Shown: one piece after another, positions 24,181-39,000 of the stretch | Numbering within the stretch: position 1 is the stretch's first letter | Layout: the number at the start of each line of letters is the position of its first letter | Position numbers and translations under genes: made by a program | DNA from: Antedon mediterranea | Taxonomy: Eukaryota; Echinodermata; Crinoidea; Comatulida; Antedonidae | Direction of reading: 5' to 3' | Length of the DNA stretch: 64,000 nucleotides | Assembly (NCBI RefSeq): GCF_964355755.1 | Contig: NC_092677.1 | Location: forward strand, 27,002,101-27,066,100 | Notes under the pieces: model-generated | Databases searched by the model: none | What the model saw: the letters and a program-made list of their open reading frames with translations, nothing else | Told to the model about the DNA's origin: nothing

Positions 24181-24311
24181 CTCGGAAGCGGGTGAAAAAG
24201 TAAAATGGCTGGCTGGCCTAGCTGCACCCTAGTTATAGGATCTCGGAAGCAGTTGAAAAAGTAAAATGGCTCAGTGGCTGGCTGGCCTAGCTGCACCCTA
24301 ATTATAAAGAT
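24181..24311. repeat. Two-copy tandem duplication (61 and 70 bp)
   Basis: Both units share CTCGGAAGC, GTTGAAAAAGTAAAATGGCT (or one mismatch) and GGCTGGCCTAGCTGCACCCTA. The second has a small extra CAGT-type insert. Confidence 0.75.
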
Positions 24312-24319
24312 CCTAGCCT

Positions 24320-27042
24320 ACAATACATGTAGGATAGGTAGGCCTAGCCTATAGGCCTAGCTAATATTTTTAGAATGCATAAATATTGAAATAAAATTGT
24401 TAGTAAGATCTTACCAACCTCATGAATCATGACTATGGTCTAATTATTTTAGTACTGGCTAGGCCCTAGACTGTTAAGCCAAGAATGTCCTTGCCAGCCT
24501 AGCTTATGCTATGTGTAGCCTAGGCCCTACCTTCTAGTAGTAGGTAAAGCTAGGCCTACTGGCCTTGTCGGGCTAAAGTTCAACGGAGCTTTTTAACACC
24601 TACCTTCTAGTTCCTCAGCAATATTTTTGCTCTTTAATGTTTTAATATATATTCCTTTGAATGTCGTCTCATAAGCGTAGTTTTTTCTCTTCAAATAGGT
24701 AAATTAAAGATCATTTTAATGTTACAAATTTCAAATTTGATGAGCTCTCCGCCATCGTGACTACTTAAAGCACATTAGGTACTTTACTTGTCGTCTGCCA
24801 CAAATCTGTACTCTGATTGGTCAAAAGTGTAAATTGTCTAGGCAATGTAGTGACTAGAGTTACGGTAGTCGCTTCCGGACGCGATCACATGACATAAATA
24901 AATGTTAGTACACACTTTACTGTATTAAAACAAAACTTGTTTCCCTGAAATATTAAAAAGAAATGAACCTCTTAGATAAATTCATGTTAATGTCATTAAC
25001 TTTTTTTGGATGATAGTGTTTGAAATTCATGATTCAAAATGGGGAAAAATGTTTTGTTTTAATTCCATATGTAGACATACTATTTGCAAACATTATGTCC
25101 ATAAGTAATTATGAATTTTTAGGCAACTTGTAAATATTATATCTGCACAATACTATTTATTTATTTTTTCTTATTTTGTTGTTGCTTCATTGCACAGCAT
25201 CGATCAAAGATGTATCATGAAAAAGGCGTCACCTTACAGAACAACAAAACATGTGTACACAACTTTTATATATCCCCTATGTGCAAATTTTATTATTTTC
25301 TCATTACATTTCAAATTTCTGGTGCTTTGGTCTTTTTAACATAAGAATCTTAAAAGTTTTTAATAATATTTACATACGATACAACAGCCAAAGAAAATAT
25401 AACCTAAGAAACACAATAAAATATACTTAGTAAAACCCATACAGTACAATAAAATGAAATTAGTACAAAAATAATTGCTGTATATACATAAAGAATTTAA
25501 GCGCGATTTAATGTGCAGAAACAGTACGATCACTATATTGCATAATTGGAAAGAAATTGTAGTACTGGATTAAATAAAATTAAACATAAATTAACACCAT
25601 ACATATTAAACACCTTTTCTATCTATCGTTATAAATCAGTGAGTTAAACACAAGTTGATTCCGTATGTATAGACCATTTTTGTAAAATTTCCTAAAAAAT
25701 CGATAAGTTTTAAAGACATTTTTACCGCACAAAATGATCTAATACAGTACTGCCCATATAGTGCATTTCTTAATATTAATTTAAGTGCATATAAAATGTG
25801 TATACTAATCTATAAATGTTTGCAAAAATATCGCATAGAATTTTAATACATATATTTACATATACCTTCTGTGTTGCATAGAACTAACTGGAAGTTGTGA
25901 CGGTATTTCTACATCAAAAAACGCAATAAACGTTTAACAAAATAGATTAAAAATTAGGGATTTAGAACAGATTATATAAATTCATTATATTAAAAATTTA
26001 AAAACAACAATACACACTCAAACACAAATTGCAAATATAAGTGATAAGTGTAATAATTATTAATTGAAAAAGAGTTACACATTTATTAATATATAAAGTT
26101 ATCCGTTTATTTAAAAGTGTGCAAAAATTTTCAAAATACTAAATATTTATTCGATGGAAGTACATATTTCTCCAACCCACAATAAAAACTGTGTAAACAC
26201 GTCTTTACGTTATAACGACCCTTTAGGGATGTAATATATTGCATATTATACTTAATAAAATAGAACTTGGAAGAACCTTGACTTGCATAATATTGTATAT
26301 TGTATACAAAATATTTTCAGATATTAAAGTTTATAATATTATATATATAGTGAGTGTTTATATAAAATCTGAAACACTATTACCAAATTAACACTCGTAA
26401 CATATTAGAATCATCTTTTATACCCGTCACCAGCACAATTAAATTGTGTATTTAATAATCAATTAATATTTAAAACTTAAACTCTGTCTACACTATCAAA
26501 CTTTATGTGACCAAAAAAAATGTGATGCCCCCATATATGGACATGATGATGTCATATCATTACCGTACTTGGGTACATCACATCTTTTTTGTCTAACTAG
26601 TTTGATAGTGTAGACAGAGTTTTAGGCAACTCTTGTTTATGTCACCAACATTTTATTGGTAAAATTATTACAGAAACAAAAGTAATACATAAATTAATTC
26701 TATAATAAAAAGAAAATAATAATATCACAATTTCATAGAGTTTGTCACATTTTCAAATCTTTCTCATAATCCATGATTCAAAATGTAGACAATACATTTG
26801 TTGACAAATTATCTAGTGCATAAACGATTTATGTAACTTGCAAAAATAATTTAAAATCTGAGTACATTATAAGTTTATGCATTACATTGCTCACATACAA
26901 AAACACCTTTTAACACTATGTTCTTCTCTAACAGAAAAACTATTTGTCATTACACTAAATTACAAGACAATTTAAAACCCTTGTACAAAGTTAATTCATA
27001 AAGCAGTACTTTTTTATTATTGGTAGAACTTTAGTTGGCAAC
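24320..27042. other. Intergenic region and RREB1 3' UTR
   Basis: A/T-rich with no recognisable coding exon. Several TTTATT words (poly(A) signals for the minus strand, for example near 25156) could end the RREB1 transcript. Contains MITE copy 26478-26623. Confidence 0.4.
26478..26623. mobile_element. Palindromic MITE, copy (RREB1 3' side)
   Basis: Complete copy: AAACTCTGTCTACACTATC at the left and TAGTGTAGACAGAGTTTTA at the right, with both inner arms present. Confidence 0.88.
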
Positions 27043-30000
27043 TTAGACGCCGAGTAACTTCGCAGCAGAATCTGCAGAGTCCAGCATTTCATCAATCATA
27101 GAAGAATCTTGGATTCCAAGCAGATTCTTAATGATGTCGGTGTCATCAATCCTGCTCATGAGACTCTCACCATCTTCCAGCAAATCACCATTATTCCCTG
27201 GAGACATCAACATGGTGCTACGCTGTAAAGTGGAGGGAAGATAGATGTCTTGAGAGTTTGACAAAGTGCCATCGATATCAAAGTTATTGGCAGCTGATTT
27301 GTTGGTGTTTTCCATTTGAGTCTCTACTTCGTTGTAATCTGCGGAAAAGGTAGTACTGGATTTCTGCAGTATCCAATTGGAATGGTTATGCGTTCGTTGA
27401 TGGCGAACTAAGCTATGCTTAAATCCAAAGTTACGATTACAGTCAGTGCATACAAACGGTCTTTCCCCTGTATGCGTACGATCATGTCGCTTCAAGTCGC
27501 GGGAAGACAAAAATTTCTTCTGGCAAACATCGCATGAAAATTTTCTACGTAGATCTTCGGTTACTTGTTTCCCAGGAGGAGAATGAATTATTTTAGCGGG
27601 TAAACTGTTGAATGACTTTTCAGACGATGCATGGTCTGTGTCATTGGATGAATGCACCGACTCTACATCTTCCGAATCCTTGATATCGTCTTCATGGTTA
27701 GCAGCGCTAATCTGACTCGTAGCTTCTCTGATCAGTTCATTCTGTTCGGTTTCTGACAACTCCATTACCTTAAACACATCCTCTCTTTGTTTTCCATGAA
27801 TTTTAATCATATGCCTTTGACAATTAAACTTTGTAGTGAAGGACGATGAACAAATAGAGCACTTGAACGGATGTTCCAAAGTATGCACGCGGTAATGACG
27901 ACGAAGCGTTGCAGAGTTTTTAAACTTTTTCTTACACTGTTTACAAATGTGAGTACAAGTTAATTTCCTGCGCTTCCGTCCATTAACCGACATCGGGGCA
28001 TCCAATGGTTTGCTATCAAGTTGGTTTTCATCCGTATCGTTTAGCTTCATCACGTCAGACTCATCGTCGTCTTTGTTCATCTCTCCTTCCTCGACGTGCA
28101 TATCAATACCAATTTCTTGATCAAACTCTATAGCTTTACTTTCATCATCAAACGTAGCAGCAACACTTTCAGCCATATTAAGAACACACTCTTCATTGTC
28201 ATTGGTAGGATTGACTTCCTCGTTATTGTACATAATATCATCAGACTTATCTAAGTCTGTATCAGGATGTTGTATAACGTCGTCTGCAATATTCTCTTCT
28301 GCGTTTTCTTTTTCTGTTTCTAGAGATTTATCCTTCTGTTGGTTACCGTCATCAGCCTTTGGTTTGAGTTTATTCATGAGTTCTTCGAGCGGGATTTGCA
28401 TCACTTGTTTTGCTCTTGCAAAGTACGACGGCAGATCGTCATTTGGGTGATTCTCTTGATAATGAGATTCAAGCAAGTCAATTCTGTTGAAAGATATTTT
28501 TGTACAGATTTCACAGTTGAATGGATTCACGGTGGTAAGTTTAGTAGCTTCATCTTGAGTTATGTTATGCTTCCTCACCATGTGCCGTTCGCAGTTAGAT
28601 TTCGTTGAGAAAGTTGCTGTGCAGGTGCAACACTGATATGGTTTCAATCCTGAATGAACCAATAGATGTCTACGTAAAGAACTTATCCATGGAAACATTC
28701 GGGGACAATAAGGGCATGACAATTTTTTTACGAATTTATATCGTACGCGTCCTTTTTTATCATCCTCACTACCGTCTTTCTTCACTTCCGTTTTCGCATT
28801 ACTTTCCAGTTTATCGCTGGATGGCACAGATTCTGCTGAAGGTTGCAGTTTGATTATGGGGTTTTCTATTTTATTTTCGTTAGCAATGTGACCTAGTGGA
28901 ATACCTGTCTGTGGGATATCTATCGCAGGTGGGTTCAATAGTCTTGCTTCTAGAAGAGACTGAAAATTATGGGTATTGGTTGCTGCAAGCATTTTTGAAA
29001 TGCTAGTTAAATCGCCACCTGGATCAGATTCGAAACTGGCAATTGAAGGTGGATTAGAACTCTGAACAAAAGCAACGTTACGCTCTTCATTTATAGTACT
29101 GTTTAGATCTACCCATTCTCTGACCGATGGTTTCTCTCGTGGTTTAAAAGTTCTCTTTGATGGCGTTTTTGAAAGAAGTTTATGTTGCATTGGTGTGGTG
29201 ACCTTTGGAATGAAAGACTGAAAGGGTGCCTCTGGTATCGCATTGTGTCTCTTCAACATGTGTTTATCAAGATTTTCTTTAACAGTAAAAGCTGCAGAAC
29301 AGTAATAACATCGGAAAGGTCTTTCTGCCGTGTGTGATCGAATGTGTCTTTTAAACATAGTACTTCTACTGAAAGCTAACGAACAATGAGGGCAAACAAG
29401 AGCATCTACTGCTCTGCTGTAAAACTTGTGATAAACACGTTTAAAACGAAGCTTTCCAATTGTTGCTTGCGGGATTATTAAACCATTTTGTGGAATTTTA
29501 CTTTCAGAATTCCCTAGGATTTGACTGGTTGATGCTAAAGAAATCATTGCCTTCTGTTTATCTGCTTTCATACTGAAGTCAAGCGGTTGTTCTGAAACAT
29601 CTTCACTTGGTGCATCACTTTCTGGCTTGCTTGGTTCCTGAATGATCATAAGTGATTCAACATCTTCTGCACGGACTTCTGGATGTCTCTTTGTTATATG
29701 TCTCATGCAGTTGTTTTTTGATGCGAACCCACTTGGGCAACGACTACATATGTACGGTTTATCATCACACTTTTCATGAACTCGCATGTGGTTTTGAAGG
29801 TCTCTAAAAAACTTAAAACTTCTGCCACATATATTACACATGGATTCAGGCGCTGTGAAAGTATTCCTTTCTTCTGGTAATTTTGGGTTCTCGTTGGCGA
29901 CAATACAGGAATCAATGTCGGCTTTGTCATCTTTATGATGTTTCTTTCGAATGTGTCTTTCGCAATTTGCTTTTGTAGTGAATGGAAATTCACATATTCC

Positions 30001-33000
30001 GCAGGAAAATGGTCGCTCTCCACTGTGAGTACGCATGTGACGTACCAAAGTACTTTTATCAGCACTAGCATAAGTACAAAGCATACATTGGTATGGAGTC
30101 AATCCCATATGATTTCGCATGTGAATCTTCAGCGTGCTTGCAAATGGAAAGACTTTATTACAATATTTGCATGTGTGTGTAGATTTCTTCTCTTCGTCGA
30201 TTGATTCAGACAATTCCAATCGTTCACTTCCTGCTTCTTCTGGAATACCTTGCGGTTCTATAGCATTCCCTTCATCACCCGTACTTGCAGTCATATTTGG
30301 TGACAAATCCATCACCTGAACTTCCTCCTTGGATTGCTCAACCTTAACTTTGATTTTCTGAAGTGGAGGTGGTGAAGGTGCCATCTTCAGTACCGGGAAG
30401 GCTTTCACAATATTGGTACTGATAGTAGACCCTTTCACTGGCGAAATCTTTGAAACTCCTGGCTGAGCGTATTTGAAAGATCGAACCGGGTACATTTGCA
30501 CAGATCCCGTTTTTGCTTTTGAAGTCATTTCCATGGTATCCTTAGAAAAGTTGTGCCATTGGAGCGGCTTCTTTCGAGGTGAAGCTTGCATAAACTTGTT
30601 AGAAGTAGTTGTACTTTTTTTTGACGATGGTGCTGGATTTCCAATAAATTGTTTAACTTTGGATATAGTTGGCTGCAGAGAAAACAAAGCTAAAAATTTA
30701 TTTTGTTCCGTATCTACATCGTGTGTTTTCACAAAAACGTCTCGCTGGTCTGCAGCATCGGTGAGGTTGTGAGTGTTGGCATGTAGTTCTAAAGCAGCTC
30801 TACACGGGAAAGCTTTGTCGCATTCTTTACATACAAATTTAATGCGTGAAGATCCGCATCTTCGAGCGTTTTCTTCACACCATTTCTGGGCAACCCTAGG
30901 AAAGCTTTTGGAAGAAAAATCAACATGTAAACAAGCTAGATCTTGAAAACCTGCTGGTAAAGACGTAGAAGCTTGCTTCATTACTTTCTCGTGAACCATT
31001 TGAAGGTGCACTCGTAAACCTTTGTGATTCTTAAAAACTGCAGAGCAAATAGAACATCGTAAAGACATGTGCGGGTGCATCTCCATATGAGTTAGAACCC
31101 CATACTTGCATAGAAATGTTTTATGACAAACTGGACAATTTAAATCGCCAGCTTGTAGAGAAATCTCGACTGTTTCTCTAGGAACACTCATAATTGGTTT
31201 TTGTTTCTTGATAGGTGACAATCCTTTCTTCTTTAGCGGCATGTAATCGTCATCTTGTTCTAAGAATCGTTTCGATGGGACTCGTTTTCGTTGACGACCT
31301 TGACCTCCGGCTTGCAAAATGTTGATAGTAGCTGCCGCTGCTTCGTTCTCTTTCTCATGCGTACGCAAATGTCTGTTCATATTCCCGTTAGTCGTGAATG
31401 CCATCTTGCATATCGGACATTTAAACGGACGTTCACCCGAATGGACTAGCATGTGACGGTCTAAAGAGCTTTGAGAACTAAGGATGCGTCCGCACATGTT
31501 ACAAGTGTGCATGTTGGAAGTGTTCGTTGAGTTGTGTTGGCGAATGTGAACAGTGAGCTCAGTTGCATTTGGTAAAAGTTCTCCGCAGACTTGACACGTC
31601 AGGTCAACAGGTTCACTGTATGGCACTCTCATTGGTTTTCTGCGTTTCATAGGTGGCTTAAAAAGAAAATCAAATTTATTTTTAATTTCGTTTTTCTAAA
31701 AAAATGTATATGATTAAAATCACATATCAGGACTAATGATGGATTACTCTCATGATTTCATAGATGTCCATAGGTCAGAGGTCAGAAGACAATCCGAATC
31801 ATGATACGGATCACCTGGTCAATTTATTTTTAATTTAAAAAACACATTTTAATATCAATACTTTAAGATTACCTGATTAACAGCTTGGGTCAAATCTCTG
31901 TCACCATCTTTAGATGAATGGACACTGCCCTCTATTTCACAATCATCTACGTCACTCGTACCATTAACCATGTCTTCACTGATTTTCCCATCATCAGAAC
32001 CATTTAAAACAACGTCCGTAACATTATTTTTTTCTGAAATGTCTGCTTTTCCTTCCTGTGTTTTGTAAGACAAATCTATGGATGTGTTATCATTTTGTTC
32101 CGATATAGTCTCTCCGTTTTCTATCTGTGCATCAGTTATCTTCTCCGTATTTACACTATCATCTTTTTTGTTCCTTTTTCTTTTCAACGCTGAATTTCTT
32201 CTGCGAACGTTCAAGTTTCTCTTCATTTTTACAGGTTTTGATTTACTTTTGCCATCATCAGTTTCTTCTATTTCATCTAAAAAAAAATTGATAATTTAGT
32301 AATTAAAATGAATGTTTTAATATTTATTGAATTAAGATTTTAAGTGTCATAGGTCAAGTGTCAGCATTATGATCTAGTTCTCAAATGAATCAATCAACAA
32401 GTTAGGGGTTTGATGTTTTAGTTGAATTAAAAACTTATAATATTGAAACTTGGCTTTTGACCAATAGCAATACAGTACTGTAATTCCTGAGAGTATAGTA
32501 TTGCAGGGTAAAAAATCAAAGGGTGGGATTTGGATTGCATTAACAATGAATTTACAAAATCTTGCATCCGAATTCAGCCTAAATTAGGGGGAGCTGGGAT
32601 TATAATTGATCATGTATATGGTAATAAAGTGTCTTTAATGACTACTCTATAATTACAAACATTATGAGAATCACAACATTTATGATAAACTATACAAACA
32701 CTACACAATTCATGCTAACAAGAATAATGATGTTTTTTTAATGTCTACATTTTTCATATTTGGATGGATCATGCCACTTGGGTCAAAGGTTAAAGGTTGA
32801 TTGATGTACTTCAGGAGTGTATGAACCAAGAGGCCTGGTGGGAGGAGTGACAGAGATAGCGAGTAATAATTAATACTGAATTATGGTACCTTGTATCGGC
32901 ACGCCTAAAAACATGCTTTATGCAACAACAACAAAGAATACGTTGATATTAATTGATAACATATGAAAACATCTTACAATATTACGTATTTTATACAAAT

Positions 33001-36000
33001 TAAATAAACTACAAATGAACTCATGCATACACACACAAGAATTGAACACAGAACTGGGACTAGGCAGTAAGCATGCCAAGTGCTAAATTGAAAATAAGTC
33101 TAAACATTAAGTAGAAACTACTAACTATTGTCAAAATTAATTATTTACAAAAAGCAATTAGGGTGAACATGCTACTACTAGATTCAAACTATGACACACA
33201 AAATGTAATAAATGTTGCAACCAAAATCATGAACTACACCGTAAACCAATAGAATATACTTACTAGCAGTTATCTGATAATATTACGGTGATAATATTAA
33301 GATAACTAGTTGCTATTATTAATAACACAACCTGGTAATCTTTGTAACCATCTGTTTGTAGTCTGTACTGGCAAAGGTACTAAGAATGAGAAGAGAATAG
33401 CTTACTACTAACAGTAGCACTAGTACCAGCAAGAAACTAAAAGGATGTTGGTTCTTGGCTACAGATAGGGTTATTATCAACATCCTATGCTAAGACAGGA
33501 TGTTGCTTATACATATTCAATAGCTAGTGTCTTCTTCCATTTATAACAACACTAATTGTAGATAAATTAGAATTCCTTATGGAATAATAATATAGAAATA
33601 TCATCAGATGTAACAAACACCACTATACAGTTATTAACAGTGAGGATAAAAAACTATTTAAATTAAAACAAATGTTGATTTATAACATTATTATTCTTTT
33701 CTATTGTAGATAAATTAAAATTCCTTTATGGAATAATAATAATGAACTAGTATCAGATATAAAACACATTTAACTAATTAAATTAAAACAAAATGATAAT
33801 TTATAACAATATATACACCCATTACACACTTGTACTGATGAATGGCTGTGTTACCCGAAAGCTCTGCTAATTTTTCTGGCTGTTTTACTTTATCATTTTG
33901 ATTTAGCTTTTTGCTTATTTCTCCATTGAGAATTGTCATTTTTTGTCAGTAATTTGCCTTTGGATTAATATATACACCCATTTTATATTTTAATTTAATT
34001 ATTCAATACAAATCATCCATTTTTTTCTCATCTCACAGACTCTGGGAGAGACTTGGTAACCTAACAACAAGAAGGCTTTTGTACATTCTGATGCAAAATG
34101 TAATTATCTATCTATTTGTATAAATAACAAGATCAATGAAACCAAGACAACTTAATGTATTAATAAAAGTTAGATATCAATGATGCAGGTATCCATAGAG
34201 AATATTTCTATTACTTCCTCGTATCAGTTGGTATGAATTTTATAACGTTTGTAAAATGTTTAAATGTTACCCAACATCATCTATGTGAAATGTGCGTTAT
34301 AGATGGTACGTTCCCACCCTTTGACAGCTAAAATAAAATTATGATTTTGATAGTCTTTTAGACAGTTTTAAAATTTATATTTTAGCGCTCCACCGTTAAA
34401 AAAAATCTTGGAGTTGGACCCGCCTTTGTAACTGGACATCAACTAAAAAACACATTAATTGAAAATATGTATTATAGGAATATATATACACCCATTTTAT
34501 ATTTTAATTTAATCTCAATTATTTATGTTTTAACCTTTAAATGTGCTTACTTTAATTGTTTTAATTTGATTTTGATAATTTTAGGTTTAATTTTATATTT
34601 TCTTTTGTCCATTTATAATACTGTATTTTGTTTACATTTATGTAGTTAAGAACTGAACCACTTTGGAAATCAGTACATTGTATTGAAAGTGTATTTCAGA
34701 ATAAAGAAAGATTAAATATATATAAATACATTGCCTGGCATGTGTTTTAAATGTATTTTAATATAATCTTGCCAAGACAATTTTCGTTATGTTTTTACAA
34801 TTATGATGTGTAGAGTCAATAATAATAATAATGTCTATTGTACTGTATCCCTACAGTTGTAAGTAGAAGAATGTAGTTTACAGTAGGAGATTGTCATTTC
34901 CTGTCATCTCCAAATGTTTAAATCATGACAGGCCTGAAATGGCCGATTCTAAACATTATTACAACAAGACTTCCTCTCCCAGTGAAAACGCAACCTAGAG
35001 AGGTTGGACAGATTGTGGTGTGCAGGCAGGCAGCCTATATTTGCTTAAGCTCTATCCTTCATAAGGTTGACCCTTGAACTTATACATCTTTTGTAAAGAT
35101 AAAAAATGATGGTTATTGCAGTCTAGTGCCTGATTACTGTAGCAGCATACTGTATATGATTTAAACACACTCAAGGCCTCCTACATCCTTTGAACTAACA
35201 TACATTTCTTTCTCTTGATATAATTAATCCAAAACTAAATATGCAACAGGTAGATTATTGCCAGAGTCAAAATGTATTTTGTTTAGTAATTTTCTTTCTT
35301 ATTTTATTATAGTCATCTAATATTTGATATTATCTCAAAATTATAAAATGGAGGATTATAAAAAGAGCATTTACTGTCAACTTTATATATAAGTTGATTG
35401 AGGAAATTAAGAACAATTTTTAATTTGGAGATCTACTTTCTAAAATCTACTGTTAAGGAGGTTCACTAACAAACAAAGTCCGTCCGACATGTATAGTATA
35501 GTACTGTATTCATTAAATTTTTTTTCAATTTATTCAATTTTAAAAACCAGAGACGGATCTGGGGCATAGAGGATCTAGAGCATAGAGTTTGGAGCGCGAG
35601 TTTCTCCTTTGGATAGCTAGATTTAAAACATTATTGCTAATATTTTTCTGTAATGTTAGTGCTCCTAAACACGCCCCTGAAATCTTGTTTGAATTTCCAG
35701 AGCTCAGATTTTATCAATGGCAACATCTATAGAAAAGGTAACCTTTATACTTATAGTATTATTGTACAATGGCTAATACCAAATTAACCTCTGACCTCTT
35801 TATATTTTCAAGAGATCTGCTTCATCTAATCTGACATCCTGGAAACAAAATATTTGTTAGCAACACAAAGAGATGAGACAAAAGTACAGTCTACTTCCTG
35901 TCACTCAAATTGAATCAGTGAATTATTGTATGCATGAACAGATATGGCCGCTAATATGCTCCTAGTTCAATAAAGTGTTTATCTATTTACTACAAAACTT

Positions 36001-39000
36001 TGATTGGGGACGGGAGAGTAGCAAGGGGACGGGAGAGTAGCAAGGGGACGGGAGAGTAGCAAGGGGACGGGAGAGTAGCAAGGGGACGGGAGAGTAGCAA
36101 GGGGACGGGAGAGTAGCAAGGGGACGGGAGAGTAGCAAGGGGACGGGAGAGTAGCAAGGGGACGGAAGAGTAGCAAGGGGGTAGGATAGTAGGAAGAGGT
36201 GTGCAGGGCATCATTTATAAGGAGCGCCTGCGCGACCGCGCTCCTCCGCGCTCCTCAACAGGCTTCGAGGAGAGCAATTTATCGCGCTCCTTAATTTTCA
36301 AAATAGAGCCTAGCTTTTGACAGTATTGATTTTTCTGTCAAGAGGCCTAAAAACACGTGGATTTTTAAAAGTTAAAACCAATCTAGGCCTAGGCTAATAA
36401 TATATAAGCTAAGTTATAAAGCTACAAGCCTAATGGCAGTCCCTCGTTTTTAAGGATCGCGAGCGCGATCGCAATCAACAACCTTCGAAAAGGAGAGCAA
36501 TTAATCGCGCTCCATCTCACAGTGCGAGGGAGGTACCAACAAAGGGGATTCCCCTGCCTGCGCGCATTCAAGGGCGAGTTTACTTCATCGCCTCATAGTG
36601 CAACCAGTACGGTGTCATAGAAACACCTCCTTTACAGGAAGATCATGTCCCAACCAATAATTTTTCCCTTTATGTTTTTATGGAACGAGTTAATAAAATA
36701 TATTTAATTTTAAAAGGAAACATTAATATAGGAGGCCTAAATATAATGTTTATTATTTAAAAAAGCTTAGCTGCTGGTTGCTTTAATTATGTCATTTTGA
36801 AGATGGATTATTTCTTCGAAAGTTCTAACCAATTTTGGTCACTCAAATCCTCCTCAAAACACGTGCTGATGTGTGACGTCAGCATCTTCTAGAAGCTCTC
36901 TCAGCCCTCCCCTATTGTGCGTGCGCCCATGTGTGACACATGTAAACACAATCAAATATCTTTCTTAATTATTTTAAAATGACACTTTGTAACTTATTAT
37001 CAATATTTTAATGGCTGTTGCATGTTAGAATTGTATAATTTATGAATTGCAGGTAAATACTGTCTGATTTCTAGGCCAACAAGCTAGGCTAGAAAAGCTA
37101 GTCTAAAGGCATATAGTTGGCCAGGACAGGATTCTCCAGGCTCCTGAAACCCAATCTACCCAGGCAGGCCATAACAAAAAAATTGGCTTGAGTTTTTTGT
37201 ACTGTAGAATAATACGATCCCCACGGAAAATATTGTGTGTAAAGGTGGGTGTGGGGGATTTTAGGGGAGAGGTACAGTATACATTTGTTGTGCCCGGGGG
37301 GGGGGGGGGGGTTATTCCCTGTCGGGCAAAAAAATGTGTACAAAAAATTAATAAGGGCCAGCCATTTTTAATAAGGGCGACCATCCTTCAACTTCAACAT
37401 AAATATTTGAGGAGAGCGATTTAAAATTTTTGCAAGGAGAGCGAATTGCTCTCCTCGGTGATTTGAGGAGAGCGATTTGTTGCTCTCCTGGGTTTTGCAT
37501 ACGTGATGCCCTGGGTGTGGGATAGTAGGGAGGTGTAGGATAGTAGGGAGGTGTAGGATAGTAGGGAGGGGGTGGTTTGGGAGAGAGAGAGAGAGAGACA
37601 CTATATTAAAAATAATTCTTCTCATTGTTCATAAGTTTAATGTACAGCCTCCAGGGGCCGATCCTCTTTGAAAAGCTAAAATTAGATTACTACTTTTCGA
37701 TATCTATTTTTAACAGACCATTAATATTATACGTTTAGCCATCTAAAGCTCTGTGTACACTATCAAACTAATTTGACAAAAAAAGTGTGATGTGCCCAAA
37801 TATGGTAGTGATATGACATATCCATATATGGGCACATCACATTTTTATGTCACATAAAGTTGGATAGTGTAGACAGAGCTTTACAAATAGGTCACATAAG
37901 AGCATGATTAGAGAAAGGGTATAAGTTGAAAGGAAACATTATGCTCAAAACTATTATTATCATGATTGGTAAGTCAATACAGCTTCCTATAATTAAGTAA
38001 CATCTTAATATATATTAATGTATTGACTCATATTATAAAAGTATTTCCCTAATATACTAATAATGTAAAACACCATAAAACAAATTAATCATATTATGTA
38101 CACTACACTACACATCAACTTCCTTGTAATATGAAATTGTTCTGATGTCATACAACCTTTGAACTCTGATTTACAACATCATTTGGGATGGAACCACAGC
38201 AGTGATTTTAAACCGCGATAGCAACGAGCGAGCAGCCATTCTGTGGCGTATACAATTCACCAGTTATGACTAGCTTCCTTTGCTGCGATGACTTAACAAA
38301 GAAGATGATACAATGCATAAGTACATCTGATAACCACACACTCCTCTCAAACAAACAAAGCATTCTTCTGATCTCCAACTTTGCTAGGATAATCCAGTTC
38401 AGGATGTAGTTGTTGTCCTCATTGGAATCAAGGGCGCTCATCCGTGTCCAAACACTTATCATCAAATTCCATTACATATATAACACAAAATCAATAAAGG
38501 TACCAAAGTTTTAAAAACTATCAATATATTATGTAACTTTTTAAAAAGAAAAAACTATTAGAAAAGTCTATAGTTTTCAATCCGTAGTAATTATAGTTTA
38601 AAAATACTAAATTTTAATTTTAAAAACATAATCATTTAAAATCATGAAATATTTATAATGTACAATTTAATAGTGACTGCCGTTATAAGATTTGTCTAAC
38701 TAGTACAAAGTGACTAAAGACAGAATAAGAACAGTGTCATTGACTAGACTTAGAATGAGTCACATTTTGATTATCGTCGTCCACGCTTTAGACACTATAC
38801 CCCTAAATATTTTGCAGTGACTAACGAATTATGAAATGCTTTAATTTGTCTTACAAGTTTAATTTTCACCATCTTTGGTGATGCGAAATTTAAAGTCGTA
38901 TTGATGTTTATTTTTAAAACATTTCAATTAGGTAGAAGATGATGGGGAGTTGAAAGGGGAGGGGAGGTATTGCGCAAAAATCCTCAATATAAACATGTAG

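Noticed and set aside
28196-30772. Several plus-strand open frames of 60-100 codons
   Set aside because: Antisense shadows of the RREB1 zinc-finger exon; none has independent splice sites or a family motif.
35979-36214. Two overlapping minus-strand open frames rich in LLLSRPLATLPSPCYS
   Set aside because: They are reading-frame by-products of the 19-bp minisatellite; the 57-bp (3 x 19) period keeps frames open without coding meaning.
36215-36620. CpG-rich patch as an alternative RREB1 promoter
   Set aside because: The CpGs belong to the GGAGCGC/GCGCGATCGC palindromes of the foldback element; no exon with a compatible donor follows on the minus strand.
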